This document shows, one piece after another, positions 12,638-22,967 of a stretch of 64,000 bases of DNA. Within the stretch, counting starts at the first letter, position 1, and every line of letters begins with the position of its first letter. Both the position numbers and the translations under genes were made by a program. This stretch comes from Limnephilus marmoratus (Eukaryota; Arthropoda; Insecta; Trichoptera; Limnephilidae). The stretch spans positions 11,984,001 through 12,048,000 of the forward strand of contig OU862919.1 in NCBI GenBank assembly GCA_917880885.1. Reading direction: 5' to 3'. The notes under the pieces were generated by a model, which did not search any database, was not told the origin of the DNA, and was given only the letters and a program-made list of their open reading frames with translations.

Positions 12638-13104
12638 AAAGCACCCTTTGAGAAATTAAATCCATCGTTTTTATGTAAAGTTACAAGTTGCCGACACACA
12701 ACTTATTCCCCACTCAACGGACAAAGGTTTAATCAATACTTTATGTTTTCTATACAAGTTTAGTTAGAGAAGTGGTAATTTTTAGCTAGCGTGGGCTTTT
12801 TATAGTTAAATTCCTTTGTGTATTAGGAAGGGAGGAAGTTCAAAAAATGATCACACAATCAGCGACATCTGAAATTGCTGGCGTCATCTTTGGCCTAAAC
12901 GAATGAACCCTTTTATAATAATGATCACTATTTATAATCCATAATTGGTTTGAAACTTAACTAGAAAACTAAACAGATAACAACGGCGCGTAGATACTGC
13001 CTAAGTCCGATTTACTTACATCCTATACCAACCCTGAACCGGCGCACAGTGATTCGTTTCATACAAGCTAGACGCTAATAAGTCACTTTTGAAAATCCAA
13101 ACAA
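12638..13104. other. Intergenic stretch, nothing recognised
   Basis: No open frame, repeat relationship or RNA gene was seen. It is less T-biased than the LTR interior. It leads into the putative promoter region of the split gene that starts at 13307. Confidence 0.4.
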
Positions 13105-13112
13105 TGACGTCA
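13105..13112. promoter_or_regulatory. CRE-type palindrome TGACGTCA
   Basis: A perfect 8-bp cAMP-response-element consensus lies about 195 bp upstream of the putative start codon at 13307. Its presence in the proximal upstream region modestly supports a promoter. A single 8-mer can also occur by chance. Confidence 0.3.
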
Positions 13113-13306
13113 TGCCAACATTACCAGATAGACATGATAATAAATGCATGCTTAATTGGGGTGATTAGTGCACGCATTGACTCATACCAGAGGCCTAAAG
13201 TCGGATAATGTATTTTGAAATTATCATTTGCATTTATTCGATTATCGCAGCTCGACATTTAAAATTGTGTACTTGTTTGAAAAGTGTTTTTTTTCGGTTC
13301 TGTAAA

Positions 13307-13690
13307 ATGTTGGCTACTTTGGAAGGTATGTTTTAAAGTTTTTTTTTAATACTTTAGTGTAAATAATTTTAGTTGTTTTTTATATAATAAATAAGTTTTG
13401 TGTTTTTTTTGGCCTAAATAATATTAAATTCCTAACTTCTCGAGAGTTTATCTCAGAGAGTACATCAAAATCGCACGATAATTTTATTTTTTTTCAATAG
13501 TGCAACTAATACTCTATTCATATCAGTTTCGATATTAACCCACATGAATCCACATTATTATTATTTTTTCATTTTACAGGAACCACATACGAGATTTCCA
13601 GGCTGGAATTGTTCGTGACATGGAAGAGTTTGCCGAAGAAAGAAAAGCTTAAGAGAATGTTTAACAAAATTTTAAGTATATTTAAACTTG
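13307..13690 (+). CDS. Possible 5' end of a spliced gene (two exons), product unknown
   Basis: Exon 1 would be 13307-13325, starting ATG and encoding six codons plus one base. A GTATGT donor follows, then a 254-bp intron (13326-13579) ending in the pyrimidine-rich acceptor ttttttcattttacag. Exon 2 would be 13580-13690 (111 bp), ending at a consensus GTAAGT donor at 13691. Both introns are phase 1 and the joined frame stays open throughout. The peptide is lysine- and leucine-rich (segment 'LPKKEKLKRMF') with no domain I recognise. Further exons were not located and could lie beyond the repeats downstream. The start is the first ATG before the donor. Agreement of three splice sites with one frame is the evidence; without transcripts or homologues this stays tentative. 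Confidence 0.35.
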
Positions 13691-14500
13691 GTAAGTTCAG
13701 TGCAAGAGGTGAAAAAAAGTTGAAAAACCAAATAAGGCTTATGTCTTTGAATATAAGCAGAAAATGGACCGTAATTTTAGCAATTTATTACACTCAAAAT
13801 ACAGATTTTATACTTTTTACATATAATTGTCTTATTATAAACCTCAAATACTTCTCAAAACCACGAAGGTTCAACTCAATGTATATAACCTATTTATAAG
13901 CTGTAAAAATAGCATCGTTTTTAATTACCTCTGTTATGAAGAATAAAGACGCCATCGTTTGTACATTTAATACCTTTACGCTTTTAACTATACTCTCTAA
14001 TTAATTATTTTCGAAGCTTAGCCTAGATTTTGTGGTTTATAGTCTTTTAACGTCGACGATAGCATCTCAACGCCGAGATGTTCCGTATAATGTTGTTTAT
14101 TGCATTCGACACCCGAAACCTTTCGCTCTAATGAAGGAGTGGATGTCAGAAAAGTTGTTCAATTACTTTAGATATTGAATCTGGTCACCTGGTGGATAGT
14201 AAAAAAAGTAATTCTAAGTTAATTAATCACATTAAAATCCTGTTTACATTAATTAGAAATGTAAAAAAAACTACACTTATGGTTAAGGGGAACGAATCTA
14301 CACCGCAGCTGATCCCAGCTACAAACAACGGTTATTGTTATTACAAATAATATTACCGAAAAAGCTTTTGGAGAAGCGTTAGAAAATCGCTAAACCAGAT
14401 TTGCATTGAAACCCGGTAAGCTATTTGGCATGAAACCGTAGTAGGATTCTGTGGGTCTCAAAGACGGCGATGGGCTTCCGCGTAAAAAGTTTATTTTTTT
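13691..14500. other. Putative intron 2 and spacer
   Basis: If the gene at 13307 is real this is intron. The open frame continues unspliced to 13899 but becomes low-complexity. No third exon with a good acceptor and matching phase stood out. No repeat relationship was detected apart from A/T runs. Confidence 0.3.
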
Positions 14501-15070
14501 ATTTATTTATTATCGCCCTTTTTCGGGGCTTTTACATATGAATAGTATGAAATATACAGTATTTATTGTACATAACTGAACTGCCTTCGTAACAATATTG
14601 TATATTTGTTTAAAGATAAATTTAAGATGTCCACTGACTTAGTATAATTATTTCCCTCCATTAGTATTCTAGGCAAAGAGGAATACATATGGTAGTTAGT
14701 TCCAGAATTACTGCACTGAAATAAATCCTGACTTCTAGTATTACGTAATGGAATCCGGAAGCTTATCAATTCGAGCAATACCTGACTGTCAACTAAATCA
14801 TTTAGAATTTTATACAGAAATAACAAGTCACTGAAAGTTCTTCTGTCTGACAATTTGAGCATATTCATATCATTCAAAACAGTATTGTAGTTCAACATAA
14901 TTGCTGGAATACCCATTTTAAAATTAAGAAAACGTAAGAATTTGTTTTGTATTCTTTCAACAGCTTGTACATGTATATTGTAATATGGGTTCCAGACGGG
15001 AGAATAGTATTCAAGTTGACTTCTAACATATGCAAAATATAACAGTTTAATACACTTTAAATTTGTTAAA
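14501..15070 (-). pseudogene. LINE RT C-terminal fragment with 3' end (family X, copy A)
   Basis: On the minus strand an open frame runs from about 15063 to 14563. It contains 'FAYVRSQLEYYSPVWNPYY' and 'AVERIQNKFLRFLNF', the region just after the reverse transcriptase palm in jockey/CR1-type LINEs. It continues with 'SDLLFLYKILNDLVDS' and 'RIPLRNTRSQDLFQC', the usual C-terminal tail. The 3' UTR ends at about 14510 with a small hairpin (GGGCGATAA/'ttatcgccctt' region) and an A/T-rich tail. The catalytic domain is missing. A second copy of the upstream part lies inverted at 57540-57936, and the 3' UTR alone recurs at 32340-32443. Confidence 0.7.
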
Positions 15071-15159
15071 ATTTCTAGTTAGCCTAGTTATAAATCCCAA
15101 GTATCACTGATGACGGGATACAGAAAATCTTAACCAACTTTATTCTTTAATTATTAAGA

Positions 15160-15430
15160 AAATATGTATCTACCGTCACCAGTGCATCGTCGATCTGCGT
15201 GTAAAACCATTAATCACTCACTCAGAAGTGGCGCTTGTTGCTGGAAGGCTGCGGTCACCACCGTATTGTTGGAGGCCATTAGCCGCATCCTGGCTCCAGT
15301 GACCCGATGTCTCATCAGACTGGCAGCGAATCGATGCGTTGCTATTCTTTCTGTTCTCAAATATAATTCTGAAGGCGTTATTATAATGGATCCGGAGTAT
15401 TTCCACCGAGCTGATTAGGTACTGACACCA
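15160..15430 (-). pseudogene. Second LINE remnant (RT thumb region, frameshifted)
   Basis: The minus strand encodes 'EILRIHYNNAFRIIFENRKN', matching the conserved 'LRVxYNNAFR' block found C-terminal to the reverse transcriptase domain in many insect LINEs. After it the reading frame shifts and is interrupted. A near-identical inverted copy lies at 57186-57440. Adjacent LINE family X (14501-15070) has a different C-terminus, so the two remnants are separate elements fused by old insertion. Confidence 0.55.
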
Positions 15431-15449
15431 CGTTTCATGCGTATACAGG

Positions 15450-15776
15450 GTTAAGGACTTAATTGACTTATTTTTTTTAAGCAGTGAGTCCTGACATTAT
15501 TACGAGTTATAAATGCAAACGAAATTTTGGTCTTCGGTGACATTTTGGATGTCTTTTTTCAACATAAAACATAGAAATCAGCAGGTACTGGACAATTTGG
15601 GTGTGAGTGAAGGGTTGAGAGTTTGCTCGGCTGAGTGACCATTGATGACATATGGAAGTATTTTTATGATGTTAGGTTTTGAAAAAAAATATACAACAAG
15701 TCACCGGAGTCCAAAATAGTATTTATATTTTTTTCTCCAAATAATATCAGGAATCATTGGTTAACCACTCGGACCC
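15450..15776. repeat. Dispersed repeat module, copy 1 of 3
   Basis: About 300 bp with 'agtgaccattgatgacatat', 'gtcaccggagtc' and 'ctccaaataatatcaggaat'. It recurs inverted at 56872-57135 and, more diverged, at 28040-28330. It is non-coding, of unknown class, possibly a MITE or an untranslated region of a LINE. Confidence 0.5.
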
Positions 15777-15857
15777 ATAAGCTTGTTTTCACGATAATTT
15801 ATTGTTGCCAGACATAAAAAAATAAAATAAAATCCTGGAATAAAAAACATTATTATT

Positions 15858-17118
15858 GTAGATGGAGACGAGGGTATATTTAGAAATTTCAAAATTAAAA
15901 GTATGAAAGGGGATGAGGTTTATAAATATTTAGGATACCCGCAATCGAATAGATTAGATCACACTAGTATTAAAAAAGATATTAGGATTAAATTTCAAAC
16001 AAGGATCAGAAAAATTTTAAAATGCAATCTATCTGCTAAAAGTTTAGTAAAAGCAATAAATACTTGGGCAATACCTCTACTAACGTACTCATTTGGCATA
16101 ATTAAATGGTCCAATACAGATTTAGATAGTTTAGAACGATTAATTAGAACTACGTTAACAAAGTTTAATTGCCATCATCCAAATTCAGCTATAGAACGAA
16201 TTAATTTACCTAGAAATTTAGGAGGTAGAGGTGTAGTCAAAATAACATCTTTGAAACACAATCAGGTAGAAATGCTTAGAATTTTTTTTCCATAGGAAAG
16301 CTAATAGCTCAGAAATGCACAAAATAATTTGCAAGGCAGATAGAAATATTACTCCTTTAAATTTATATGACGAGAATGCCAACATTCTTATAAATACTAA
16401 CCAGGAATTATTAGATTCCTGGTCAAATAAAATTATTCACGTAAAACACTTCAATTATCTTAACCAAACGTATGTTGACAAACTTTCGTCAAACAAATGG
16501 TTGAGTATTGGAGAGTTGAGCGCAGAAATAGAAGGATTTATGCTTGCCATTCAAGATAGAGTCATTAATACTAAAAATTATAGGAAGCATATAATCAAAG
16601 ATATAAATCAAATTGATGATTTATGTAGAAAATGTTTGGCTTTTCCGGAAACTATAGATCATATTATATCGGGATGTTCTATATTAGCGCCGTCCGAGTA
16701 TACATTTAGGCACAATCAGGTTTTAAAAATAATTGACCAAAGTTTGGTTATTAAACATAACTTGATTGATTGCCGTAATGTAGTATCATATTATGAATAT
16801 GAACCAAATTCATTTATAGAAAATGAATTTTATAAAATATATTATGATAAAACTATACTAACAGACAGAACAATTAGTCATAATAGACGTGATATAGTTT
16901 TACACGACAAAATTAAAAAAATAACTTATATCATTGATGCAGCTATTCCAAATTCCTGTAATATTCAAAAAACTGTTTCTGAAAAAATAAGAAAATACAT
17001 AGATTTAGGAAATGAGATTAAAAGAATTTGGCATTCTCGGACTATAAAAATATTACCATTTGTTATTTCGGCCACTGGCATAATACCTAGGAATCTGATT
17101 CAAAATTTAGCATATTAG
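15858..17118 (+). pseudogene. R2/R4-type LINE protein, C-terminal half, one-base frame break
   Basis: Two consecutive frames (open from about 15858 to 16295, and 16315-17118) together form the C-terminal half of a site-specific-type non-LTR retrotransposon protein. The first holds 'YKYLGYPQ', 'AINTWAIPLLTYSFGIIKWS' and 'LPRNLGGRGV', typical of the R2/R4/Dong group. The second has a CCHC finger (C104, C107, H116, C121; CX2CX8HX4C). A restriction-enzyme-like endonuclease region follows, with 'DRTISHNRRDIVLHDK' (R191-R192-D193) and D208 in 'TYIID', then 'VISATGIIP'. Relatives usually have Arg-Pro-Asp where Arg-Arg-Asp stands here. The frame is lost at a run of eight T at about 16284-16291. The 5' half, including the catalytic YADD box, is missing. 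Confidence 0.75.
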
Positions 17119-17490
17119 ATTTGTCAAAGAATTTGTATATAAAAATGCAAAAATCAGTAATTTTAAATACATGTAGGATTACAAAAGATTTTTTAAATAT
17201 TTATATTGAGGGATCAGTAGGATTTATAGGTTCAATTAGAAATGCCACAGAGCCGAACCCTCTGATATGAAAATATCTGGAGTCGGTGAATTATATTCCC
17301 ATTTGGTCTCTAGTAGGTTGACATGTTGTTCTTGTATTGTTTGTATTTATAATACTTATATAGTGCAATTGCATAGCGTGGGTTGACTAGATGATCATTT
17401 GGGGAAGTGTGTGGAAGGGTTTAGTTTTTCCTTCTTTTTTTCCTTTTTTTTTTTTTTGGAGAAAATTTAACCCGGACATTTAAATCTGGT
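17119..17490 (+). mobile_element. 3' UTR of the R2/R4-type element
   Basis: Blocks with 'gtgcaattgcatagcgtg', 'gactagatgatcatttg' and 'gtgtggaagggtttagtttt', ending 'aacccgga', are matched in inverted orientation at 25336-25690. This confirms a shared 3' end for two copies of one family. The copy here has an expanded pyrimidine run (about 17430-17457). Confidence 0.7.
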
Positions 17491-17559
17491 GCGTAAAAAT
17501 TAATATACACCTACACGTCGTAGGCTGGTACAAAATGCATTGAACAACGTTTTTTTTTT

Positions 17560-17900
17560 TACATTCAATAAATCCAGCAATCCGAATTAGAAGAATCGTA
17601 GAGCTATCACATTAGACAGTATACTGATACTTTCCTGTATCGTTCAAATATCCGAGAGGTCTTCAGTAATGATGTGCCACAAGTATTTTACGTTCTTAGA
17701 TTATTTATTTTTACCTCATTAAGTTGTACGGGGTGTATCTTCTTGGGGTTGTATACCATAATGCGGTCATTTGAATATTATTCATAGATTTTTAATAATA
17801 TTCTCAATCTCTTGATCGAGGGAGCTAGGAGAACGTGTCGTCCGCGTAGCTTATTGTACGTGATTTGTGCATAAATTGTTAACACCACAGCCTGCTCTGA
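17560..17900 (-). pseudogene. LINE reverse transcriptase palm fragment (YADD box)
   Basis: Reading the minus strand from about 17870, a segment encodes 'SYADDT', continued after a frame change by 'VLLAPSIKRLRILLKI' style residues and 'IMVYNPKK'. Near 17690 comes 'VKYLWHIITEDLSD', the 'KYLGHII' block that follows the palm in jockey/CR1-like enzymes. Stops and frame shifts make it a dead relic. It lies on the same strand as the fragments at 15160-15430 and 14501-15070, on the far side of the R2/R4-type insertion. Confidence 0.5.
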
Positions 17901-18009
17901 TAAATATTGAATGCTCCCTAGAAATTCTATAAACGTATGACCAACGCAAAGCCAAAAACCACCGATCTGCCTTAAAAAAAATTTACCAAATCAGGTTTGT
18001 GTCTCTCCC

Positions 18010-18019
18010 GAACCACAAC

Positions 18020-18051
<32 letters not shown>

Positions 18052-18232
18052 GAAAGACAAACATTCCCGGGTTACGCACAACCCGACAATATTTGAAAAT
18101 CTCCTACTTCCACCACAGCAAGCGGAAAGTATTGCTTGTGTCGTGATGGAGGACTTAGCCAGTCGAGGAATCGAACGGGACGCTCGAGTGGAACCCAAAC
18201 GCGACGCCAACTCAGCCACCGACCGGTCTGTT
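18010..18232 (-). mobile_element. tRNA-derived SINE with (TA)n tail
   Basis: The minus strand reads like a tRNA head: an A box 'GGTGGCTGAGTTGGCG' (plus 18205-18220) and a B box 'GTTCGATTCCT' (plus 18166-18176) about 40 bp apart. A tRNA-unrelated body ends 'ctttctttaaaaaaaa', followed by (TA)n at 18018-18040. This is the standard layout of an RNA polymerase III-driven insect SINE. A foldable genuine tRNA is not evident, so a SINE is preferred. Overlapping open frames on both strands are shadows. Confidence 0.7.
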
Positions 18233-18369
18233 GAAGTGAGAACTTCTTTAGCTCCGCTGTGATTTAAAACTCGATGAAACACACACGCCTGCAAGAGAAT
18301 AAGATAGAATAATCAGACTCCTCTTTGTGCGGTGCTTTGTAGCCTTCTCACTCTTGACTATTTTAGTGT

Positions 18370-18572
18370 TTTATTTTTGGATACAAGAAAAACATTATGC
18401 AAGAAAGTACAGTAAAGAAAAAAATATTTTGGAAACAAAAGAGAGAAGCGCTGTAATAAAAATGTTATCTGATAGTTATATATATCAGCGCCTCTCTCTT
18501 TTGTTTCCAAAATATTTTTTTTCTTTACTGTACTTTCTTGTATTATGTTTTTATTGTATCCAAAAATAAATA
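18370..18572. mobile_element. Foldback MITE (near-perfect 80-bp inverted arms)
   Basis: The left arm, about 18372-18453 (from 'tttttggatacaagaaaaac' to 'gagagaagcgctg'), is the near-perfect reverse complement of the right arm at about 18486-18570. A loop of about 30 bp separates them. The outer ends are TTTTTGGATAC/GTATCCAAAAA flanked by TA on both sides, consistent with a Tc1/mariner-type TA duplication. No transposase frame is present. A transcript across it would fold into one long hairpin, so a small-RNA precursor is an alternative reading. Confidence 0.65.
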
Positions 18573-18642
18573 AAAACGGTCACTAAATTTAGGCAGGACA
18601 GAGTCAGAAATATTATAAAAAATTGATGTGTGTGATAATGCG

Positions 18643-18982
18643 ATTTTTTTTTACATGAGCTCCACACAGGAGGCCCTGAGGAAAATAATTTCCCTCAGGG
18701 CCTTTGTCATCTTTGGGGATGCTATGTGGAGGGGTTTTTTAAGGAAAGGAAGGAGAGGCGAGTTCCGGGAAGGAAATGGGTTTAAGGGGTGGGTAGGAAT
18801 CTGGGGTTCAGTATGTCCTGGTCATCCGCCTCCAAGACCTAGACAAACCTCACCCCATGAACCCGGGCACTCCTGCTAAATCACCAAACGTAGCGAACCA
18901 CTTGGGGTGACCTATAGCAGAGGTGTTGGTTATCCAATAAAGGTTCCCGGGGCGGCGGTACTCATTCCCGCCTCCCAAATTG
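18643..18982 (-). mobile_element. SINE-like element with LINE-type 3' hairpin, copy 2
   Basis: The terminal tail and hairpin come first on the plus strand: 'ttttttttacatgag', then 'ctccacacaggaggccctga' and 'ccctcagggcc'. The body follows, up to 'ggggcggcggtactcattcc'. It is shorter than copy 3 because a middle segment of about 110 bp is missing. The frame at 18628-18879 runs through it and is not a gene. Confidence 0.65.
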
Positions 18983-19348
18983 GAAATTGTTATAATTATT
19001 TATTACGAATGCCCTATATTTTTCTTTGTTTCCCAAATTTTTACTTTTTTCCTTTACTGTTTATTCTTCTGTACTCACAGCGAAAACACTGTTTCTTACA
19101 TATTCGATAATAAATTAATTCTGGAACCTGGTCTACTACACTACTATACTACTGTATCGTGTAGTATAATTATGTGAATGGAATCTGTGAATGTTAATTT
19201 TACTTAATACTATAGATATGAATAATTATGTACCTACATACCCAATATAAACCAAACCTGTCAATTTGACTGTCCTAGAACGGGAGACCTTCCTAGTTGA
19301 GCAGTCAAAGCTTCTTTATACTGTTAATGTTAATGTATTCTTTCATCA

Positions 19349-19995
19349 TCATCATCACTATTGGCTCTACAACCCCTGGTGGGTCTTGGCCTCCTCAAGA
19401 ATCTTCCTCCACTCATCTCGGTTTTGTACCAGCTCTCTCCAGTTTAGAAGCTCCAAGATAGATATGTCTTTGAGGACGTTGTCGCTCCATCTTAGTCTTG
19501 GTCTTCCCAGGCTTCGTCGCCCGATTGGTCTTGAGTTCAGCAGGGCCTTTGGTGCTTGATGCTCGGTCATTCTCTCCACATGTCCCATCCACTGAAGTCT
19601 TCCCAGTTTTATAAATTTTGCGACGTTTAGCTCCTTAAACAAAGTATAGAGCTCATTGTTATAACGTTTGCGCCAAAATCCATTTTCTAGAACCGGTCCG
19701 AAGATGCGCCTCAAAATTTTTCTTTCAAAAACGTCCAGTGCTCGCTCACTCGTCTTAGTTAGTACCTAAGTCTCAGCTGCGTACGTAAGTACTGGTCTGA
19801 TAAGTGTTTTGTACACTAATATCATCGTGTTTCTGGACAGCAGTCTGGACTTTAATTGGTTTTGTAGGCTGAAATAACAGCGATTTGCGTTCACTATGCG
19901 CTTCTGGTTCTCCTCTGTGGTATTATTGTCGTTTGTAAACAGGGAGCCTAGGTATGTGAATCTTGGTACCGTTTCGAAATTTTGGTTTCCACATG
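19349..19995 (-). pseudogene. RTE-type LINE 3' part with one internal stop
   Basis: From about 19990 down to the stop at 19364-19366 the minus strand encodes the post-palm region of an RTE-like reverse transcriptase. In order it has 'FTYLGSLFTNDN', 'LIRPVLTYAAET', 'ALDVFERKILRRIFGPV', 'LQWMGHVERM' and 'RRSLGRPRLRWSDNV', ending 'THQGL'. A single in-frame TAG at 19766-19768 replaces the residue after 'AAET', where tryptophan is usual. The 3' end is a (GATGAT) microsatellite (plus 19345-19356), the normal RTE tail. The 5' side is truncated, so the catalytic motifs are absent. One stop in about 210 codons suggests a fairly young dead copy. Confidence 0.75.
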
Positions 19996-20830
19996 AGAGA
20001 GTTGGAAAGTATTCTTTATAACTAAATAAATAAATAATTTAATTCCGAAAGTTTCACTCCCACCGCTTGTGAATTGCACACTTGTATTTTTATTCTGTAG
20101 ATTGGCGATTTGCACGTGGACCTGTAATACCCAGATATTATTCCATAACCTACCCACGATTACTTCTCTCTGCTTCCCTTAGCACACTTAAGATTACCAT
20201 ACATTAATCATTATTATTAATCGTGCAGGTATTGTAAAACGCCCCCGGGCTGCTGAATACAATGATCCAATTCATACGGTGTTCCAGTTCTATCTTAATT
20301 AGAATTTCAAATGATGTGGTATGCAGTTTGCATAGACTATTGTCTCCCTGCATACAAACACGGTCGATAGTGGATATTTTGGTATTCAGGCGCTTTCAGG
20401 TTTCATCAACAATTTGAACACAATGTTAACTGTATTACGAGGACGTATTATGTATGAATTACAACGCAGAACGCAGACCCGTGAAGAATGTCAAAAAAAA
20501 TTATTATTGTAATAAAATACCAAATCAGGAAGGGGACAGCATTGCTTCAGAATCGTCAAAAAAAATTATTCCCTCAAACACATTTACAGCAGCAAGTCTA
20601 CAATAATTAAATTTCGCGTGAATATTTTTTGAAGTGAAACTCTATAAACCCGTTGTGATTAGGAATTCTGATGAAACGGAAATGACGCGTACAGCATTTG
20701 CGAAGCATAAAACTCCTATCAAGGCTCGCTCCCATTGGTTCAGATATAAAACGGAAATTGCGCCAGTTCTGCACTCATGATGACCTCACTTTTCAAGGCT
20801 CCTTGATTCTTCATAGTTTGAGATTGTTTT
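19996..20830. other. Spacer, no gene recognised
   Basis: This is AT-rich sequence without a coherent open frame, splice pattern or similarity to other parts of the window. The 69-residue minus frame at 19948-20157 starts outside the LINE and enters it; it is not supported. Confidence 0.4.
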
Positions 20831-20847
20831 GGTAAAGTTTCTATTAG

Positions 20848-21297
20848 CTCCACACAGGAGGCCCTGAGGAAAATAATTTATCTCAGGGCCTATGTCATCT
20901 TAGGTGATGCTGTGTGGAGGGTTTTTTTAAGGGAAAAAAGGGGAGGAAGTTCTGGGATGGAAATAGGTTGGAGGAGAGGTAGGAATCTTTGGGTCAGCGT
21001 CTCCAGGAGTGACGGACGTATTAATTCATCCCTCCAACTGTGGTGCAAGGCTATGGATCGAGAGAATCTCGAGAGGATATATGACCTCCCCAACCAGTCT
21101 CTCTCGATCCTGCCCGCCACGCAGCAGGTTGGCAGACACATCGGCTGCCGTGACCTGGACAAACCTCACCCCATGAACCCGGGCACCTCTGCTAAGTCAC
21201 CAAACGTAGCGAACCACTTGGGGCGACATATGCCAAAGGCGTTGGTTATCCATTAAATGATTCCCGGGGGGGCGATACCCATACCGCGTCCCAAATT
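20848..21297 (-). mobile_element. SINE-like element with LINE-type 3' hairpin, copy 3 (longest)
   Basis: This is the fullest copy, about 450 bp. On the minus strand it runs from 'gggacgcggtatgggtatcg' through the 'ggtgacttagcagaggtgcc' core, a C/T-rich 3' half and the terminal hairpin, ending 'cctgtgtggagctaatag'. The hairpin consists of outer arms CTCCACACAG/CTGTGTGGAG and inner arms CCTGAGG/CCTCAGG at 20848-20919. Two open frames on opposite strands (20890-21162, 20912-21256) cross it and lack coding features. Confidence 0.7.
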
Positions 21298-22215
21298 TTC
21301 TTTGTCGGTTATGTAAGTTATAAAATTATGTCTGAATTCTCGACAATTTTTTCTTGTCTGTCTGTGGGCAATATTATTATTATTATTGGAAAAATCAGTT
21401 TCAATTATGAAGATGACACCGAATTCAAGTTTCTTGAACCAGAGTTACCTGGTTGCTTTAACTAGTGGTCGCCCAGCGGTCGAAATTCGACCACAATTAA
21501 TTTAAATTATATAGTGTGTGTAATTTTTTTTTTAATGAATTTTTTATGCATAATTTTAAAAAAAATATTTGCATTCTGCACTCCTTCTCTATGTAAACTA
21601 TAAGTGTGTGAAATTTAATACTCCTCGTATTTCATACTTTTCGTAAAAGGGGTACAAAGTTTTTGGTTCACGTATTAATATACCGATGTCCGCGGAGATT
21701 TACGTTTTTATCGATGACGAAGATTTCTTGGCAACTATAATGTCCGGATACAATTTTAAGCTTCAATCAAGTCACCCTTTTTTCTACTTTCTTTTAATAT
21801 TGGTAATTTTAATTCCATGAGTCTATCTTCATATTGCTGATCTCTCAAAACTGTTGATGTTTTCGTAAATCGTCTCTCTAACTTATATATTAGATTTATC
21901 AAACGTCCTTCATCACTCGCTTTAGCATTGCGACAAATTCCCGCATTGGCCATGGACTACGTGAGTTCTGTAAAGCAAACAATGTTAGCGTTAGATTAAC
22001 TTGTTAGGTTGTCCGTTACGTGCACTTCACAATGACCATTTCCAGAAACTAAACCTAACTTCAAGTTCCTTACATGATTTACACTCTACGTTTCCATACT
22101 TCTAACTAGCAGTCTCGTTACTAGCTCTCAGCGTGGGATCAAATCCGAAAATAAAATTTAATTGACAATTTGTGTTATTTTCATAATTAAAATAATATAT
22201 AACGGTATACCACCC
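21298..22215. other. Spacer, no gene recognised
   Basis: It contains an ATT microsatellite (about 21372-21385) and AT-rich sequence. The minus frame at 21756-21953 (65 residues, 'NLIYKLERRFTKTSTVLRDQ') could be a worn LINE piece by style, but it has no diagnostic motif, so it is left unassigned. Confidence 0.35.
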
Positions 22216-22668
22216 GACGATCACTTACGACCATCAGACATGGAAGCTAAATGAACGAACACGCTCTAGAGTCCAAGCTGCCTGAAATGAGGTACTTGAA
22301 AGGAGTGGCAGGGGTTACGAAATGGGATCATATAAGAAACTCGACGATCCGAGATGATCTAAACATTGAACCACTGCTACTCTTCATCGAAAAATCGCAA
22401 CTGAGGTGGCTTGGGCATGTACTAAGAATGTCTGATGACCGAATTCCGAGGAAAATACTGAGGGCGATTCCAGAGGGTAGACGTCCAGGGGGCCGCCCCA
22501 GACATAGTTGGGCGAGGCAACTCCAGAAACTATGTGAGGAGAGGATGGGTCTACCATGGACAGAAGCCGAACAATCAGCACAAGACAGGAACGTATGGAG
22601 GAACCTTGTCGATGCAATGGGTCCCCGACCCGAATAAGATAAGGGGAAGAAGATGATGATGATGATGA
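22216..22668 (+). pseudogene. RTE-type LINE 3' end with GATGAT tail
   Basis: The frame 22251-22637 (128 residues) reads 'EMRYLKGVAGVTKWDHIRNS', 'LNIEPLLLFIEKSQLRWLGH' and 'VLRM', then 'RRPGGRPRHSW', ending shortly after 'DRNVWRNLVDAMGPR'. These are the post-reverse-transcriptase signatures of RTE-clade elements. A (GAT)n tail at about 22651-22668 marks the 3' terminus. Catalytic domains are absent. It differs in sequence from the RTE pieces at 19349-19995 and 23446-24080, so three RTE lineages lie within 5 kb. Confidence 0.7.
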
Positions 22669-22689
22669 AAATAACATATGGTATATCTG

Positions 22690-22900
22690 AGTCATATTCC
22701 GAGTGGAAGATACTTTTAGTATCGCCCTGATGTAAGACCACCATTCAGAATTGAAACGCTGCTTGAAATGTCTTTAGCCATGTTTGGTGACCAGATCTGA
22801 ATAGCTTGATACTTACCCATTATTTCTACCCCATCTCATTCCCATACCCACTAACTTCAGTTTTACAACATACCCCAATTTGGACTCAAAGGGCTCACTA
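22690..22900 (+). repeat. Direct repeat unit 1 of a tandem pair
   Basis: 'gtaagaccaccattcagaat', 'agccatgtttggtgaccaga' and 'ctgatgtaag'-type sequence recur in the same order and orientation at 23085-23290 with moderate divergence. The unit is non-coding and its class unknown. The tRNA-like sequence at 22968-23017 lies between the two units. Confidence 0.6.
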
Positions 22901-22967
22901 GCTCAAGACGGGAGCAATCAGGACTCCTGTGTCCTTCCATCCTTCTTCAGCGGCTTCCGTCATTGAG

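Larger units (their letters stand above)
14695..15776. repeat. Inverted segmental copy A (partner 56872-57936)
   Basis: The whole composite recurs in opposite orientation at 56872-57936: LINE family X fragment, LINE YNNAFR fragment, then a module with 'ctcggctgagtgaccattga' and the edge 'ccactcggaccc'. Both copies share the internal junctions between unrelated LINE pieces, which favours duplication of a segment over independent insertions. Confidence 0.7.

Noticed and set aside
22328..22744. 138- and 103-residue minus-strand frames with serine runs
   Set aside because: Antisense to the RTE-type LINE end and its GAT tail, which encodes the serine runs.
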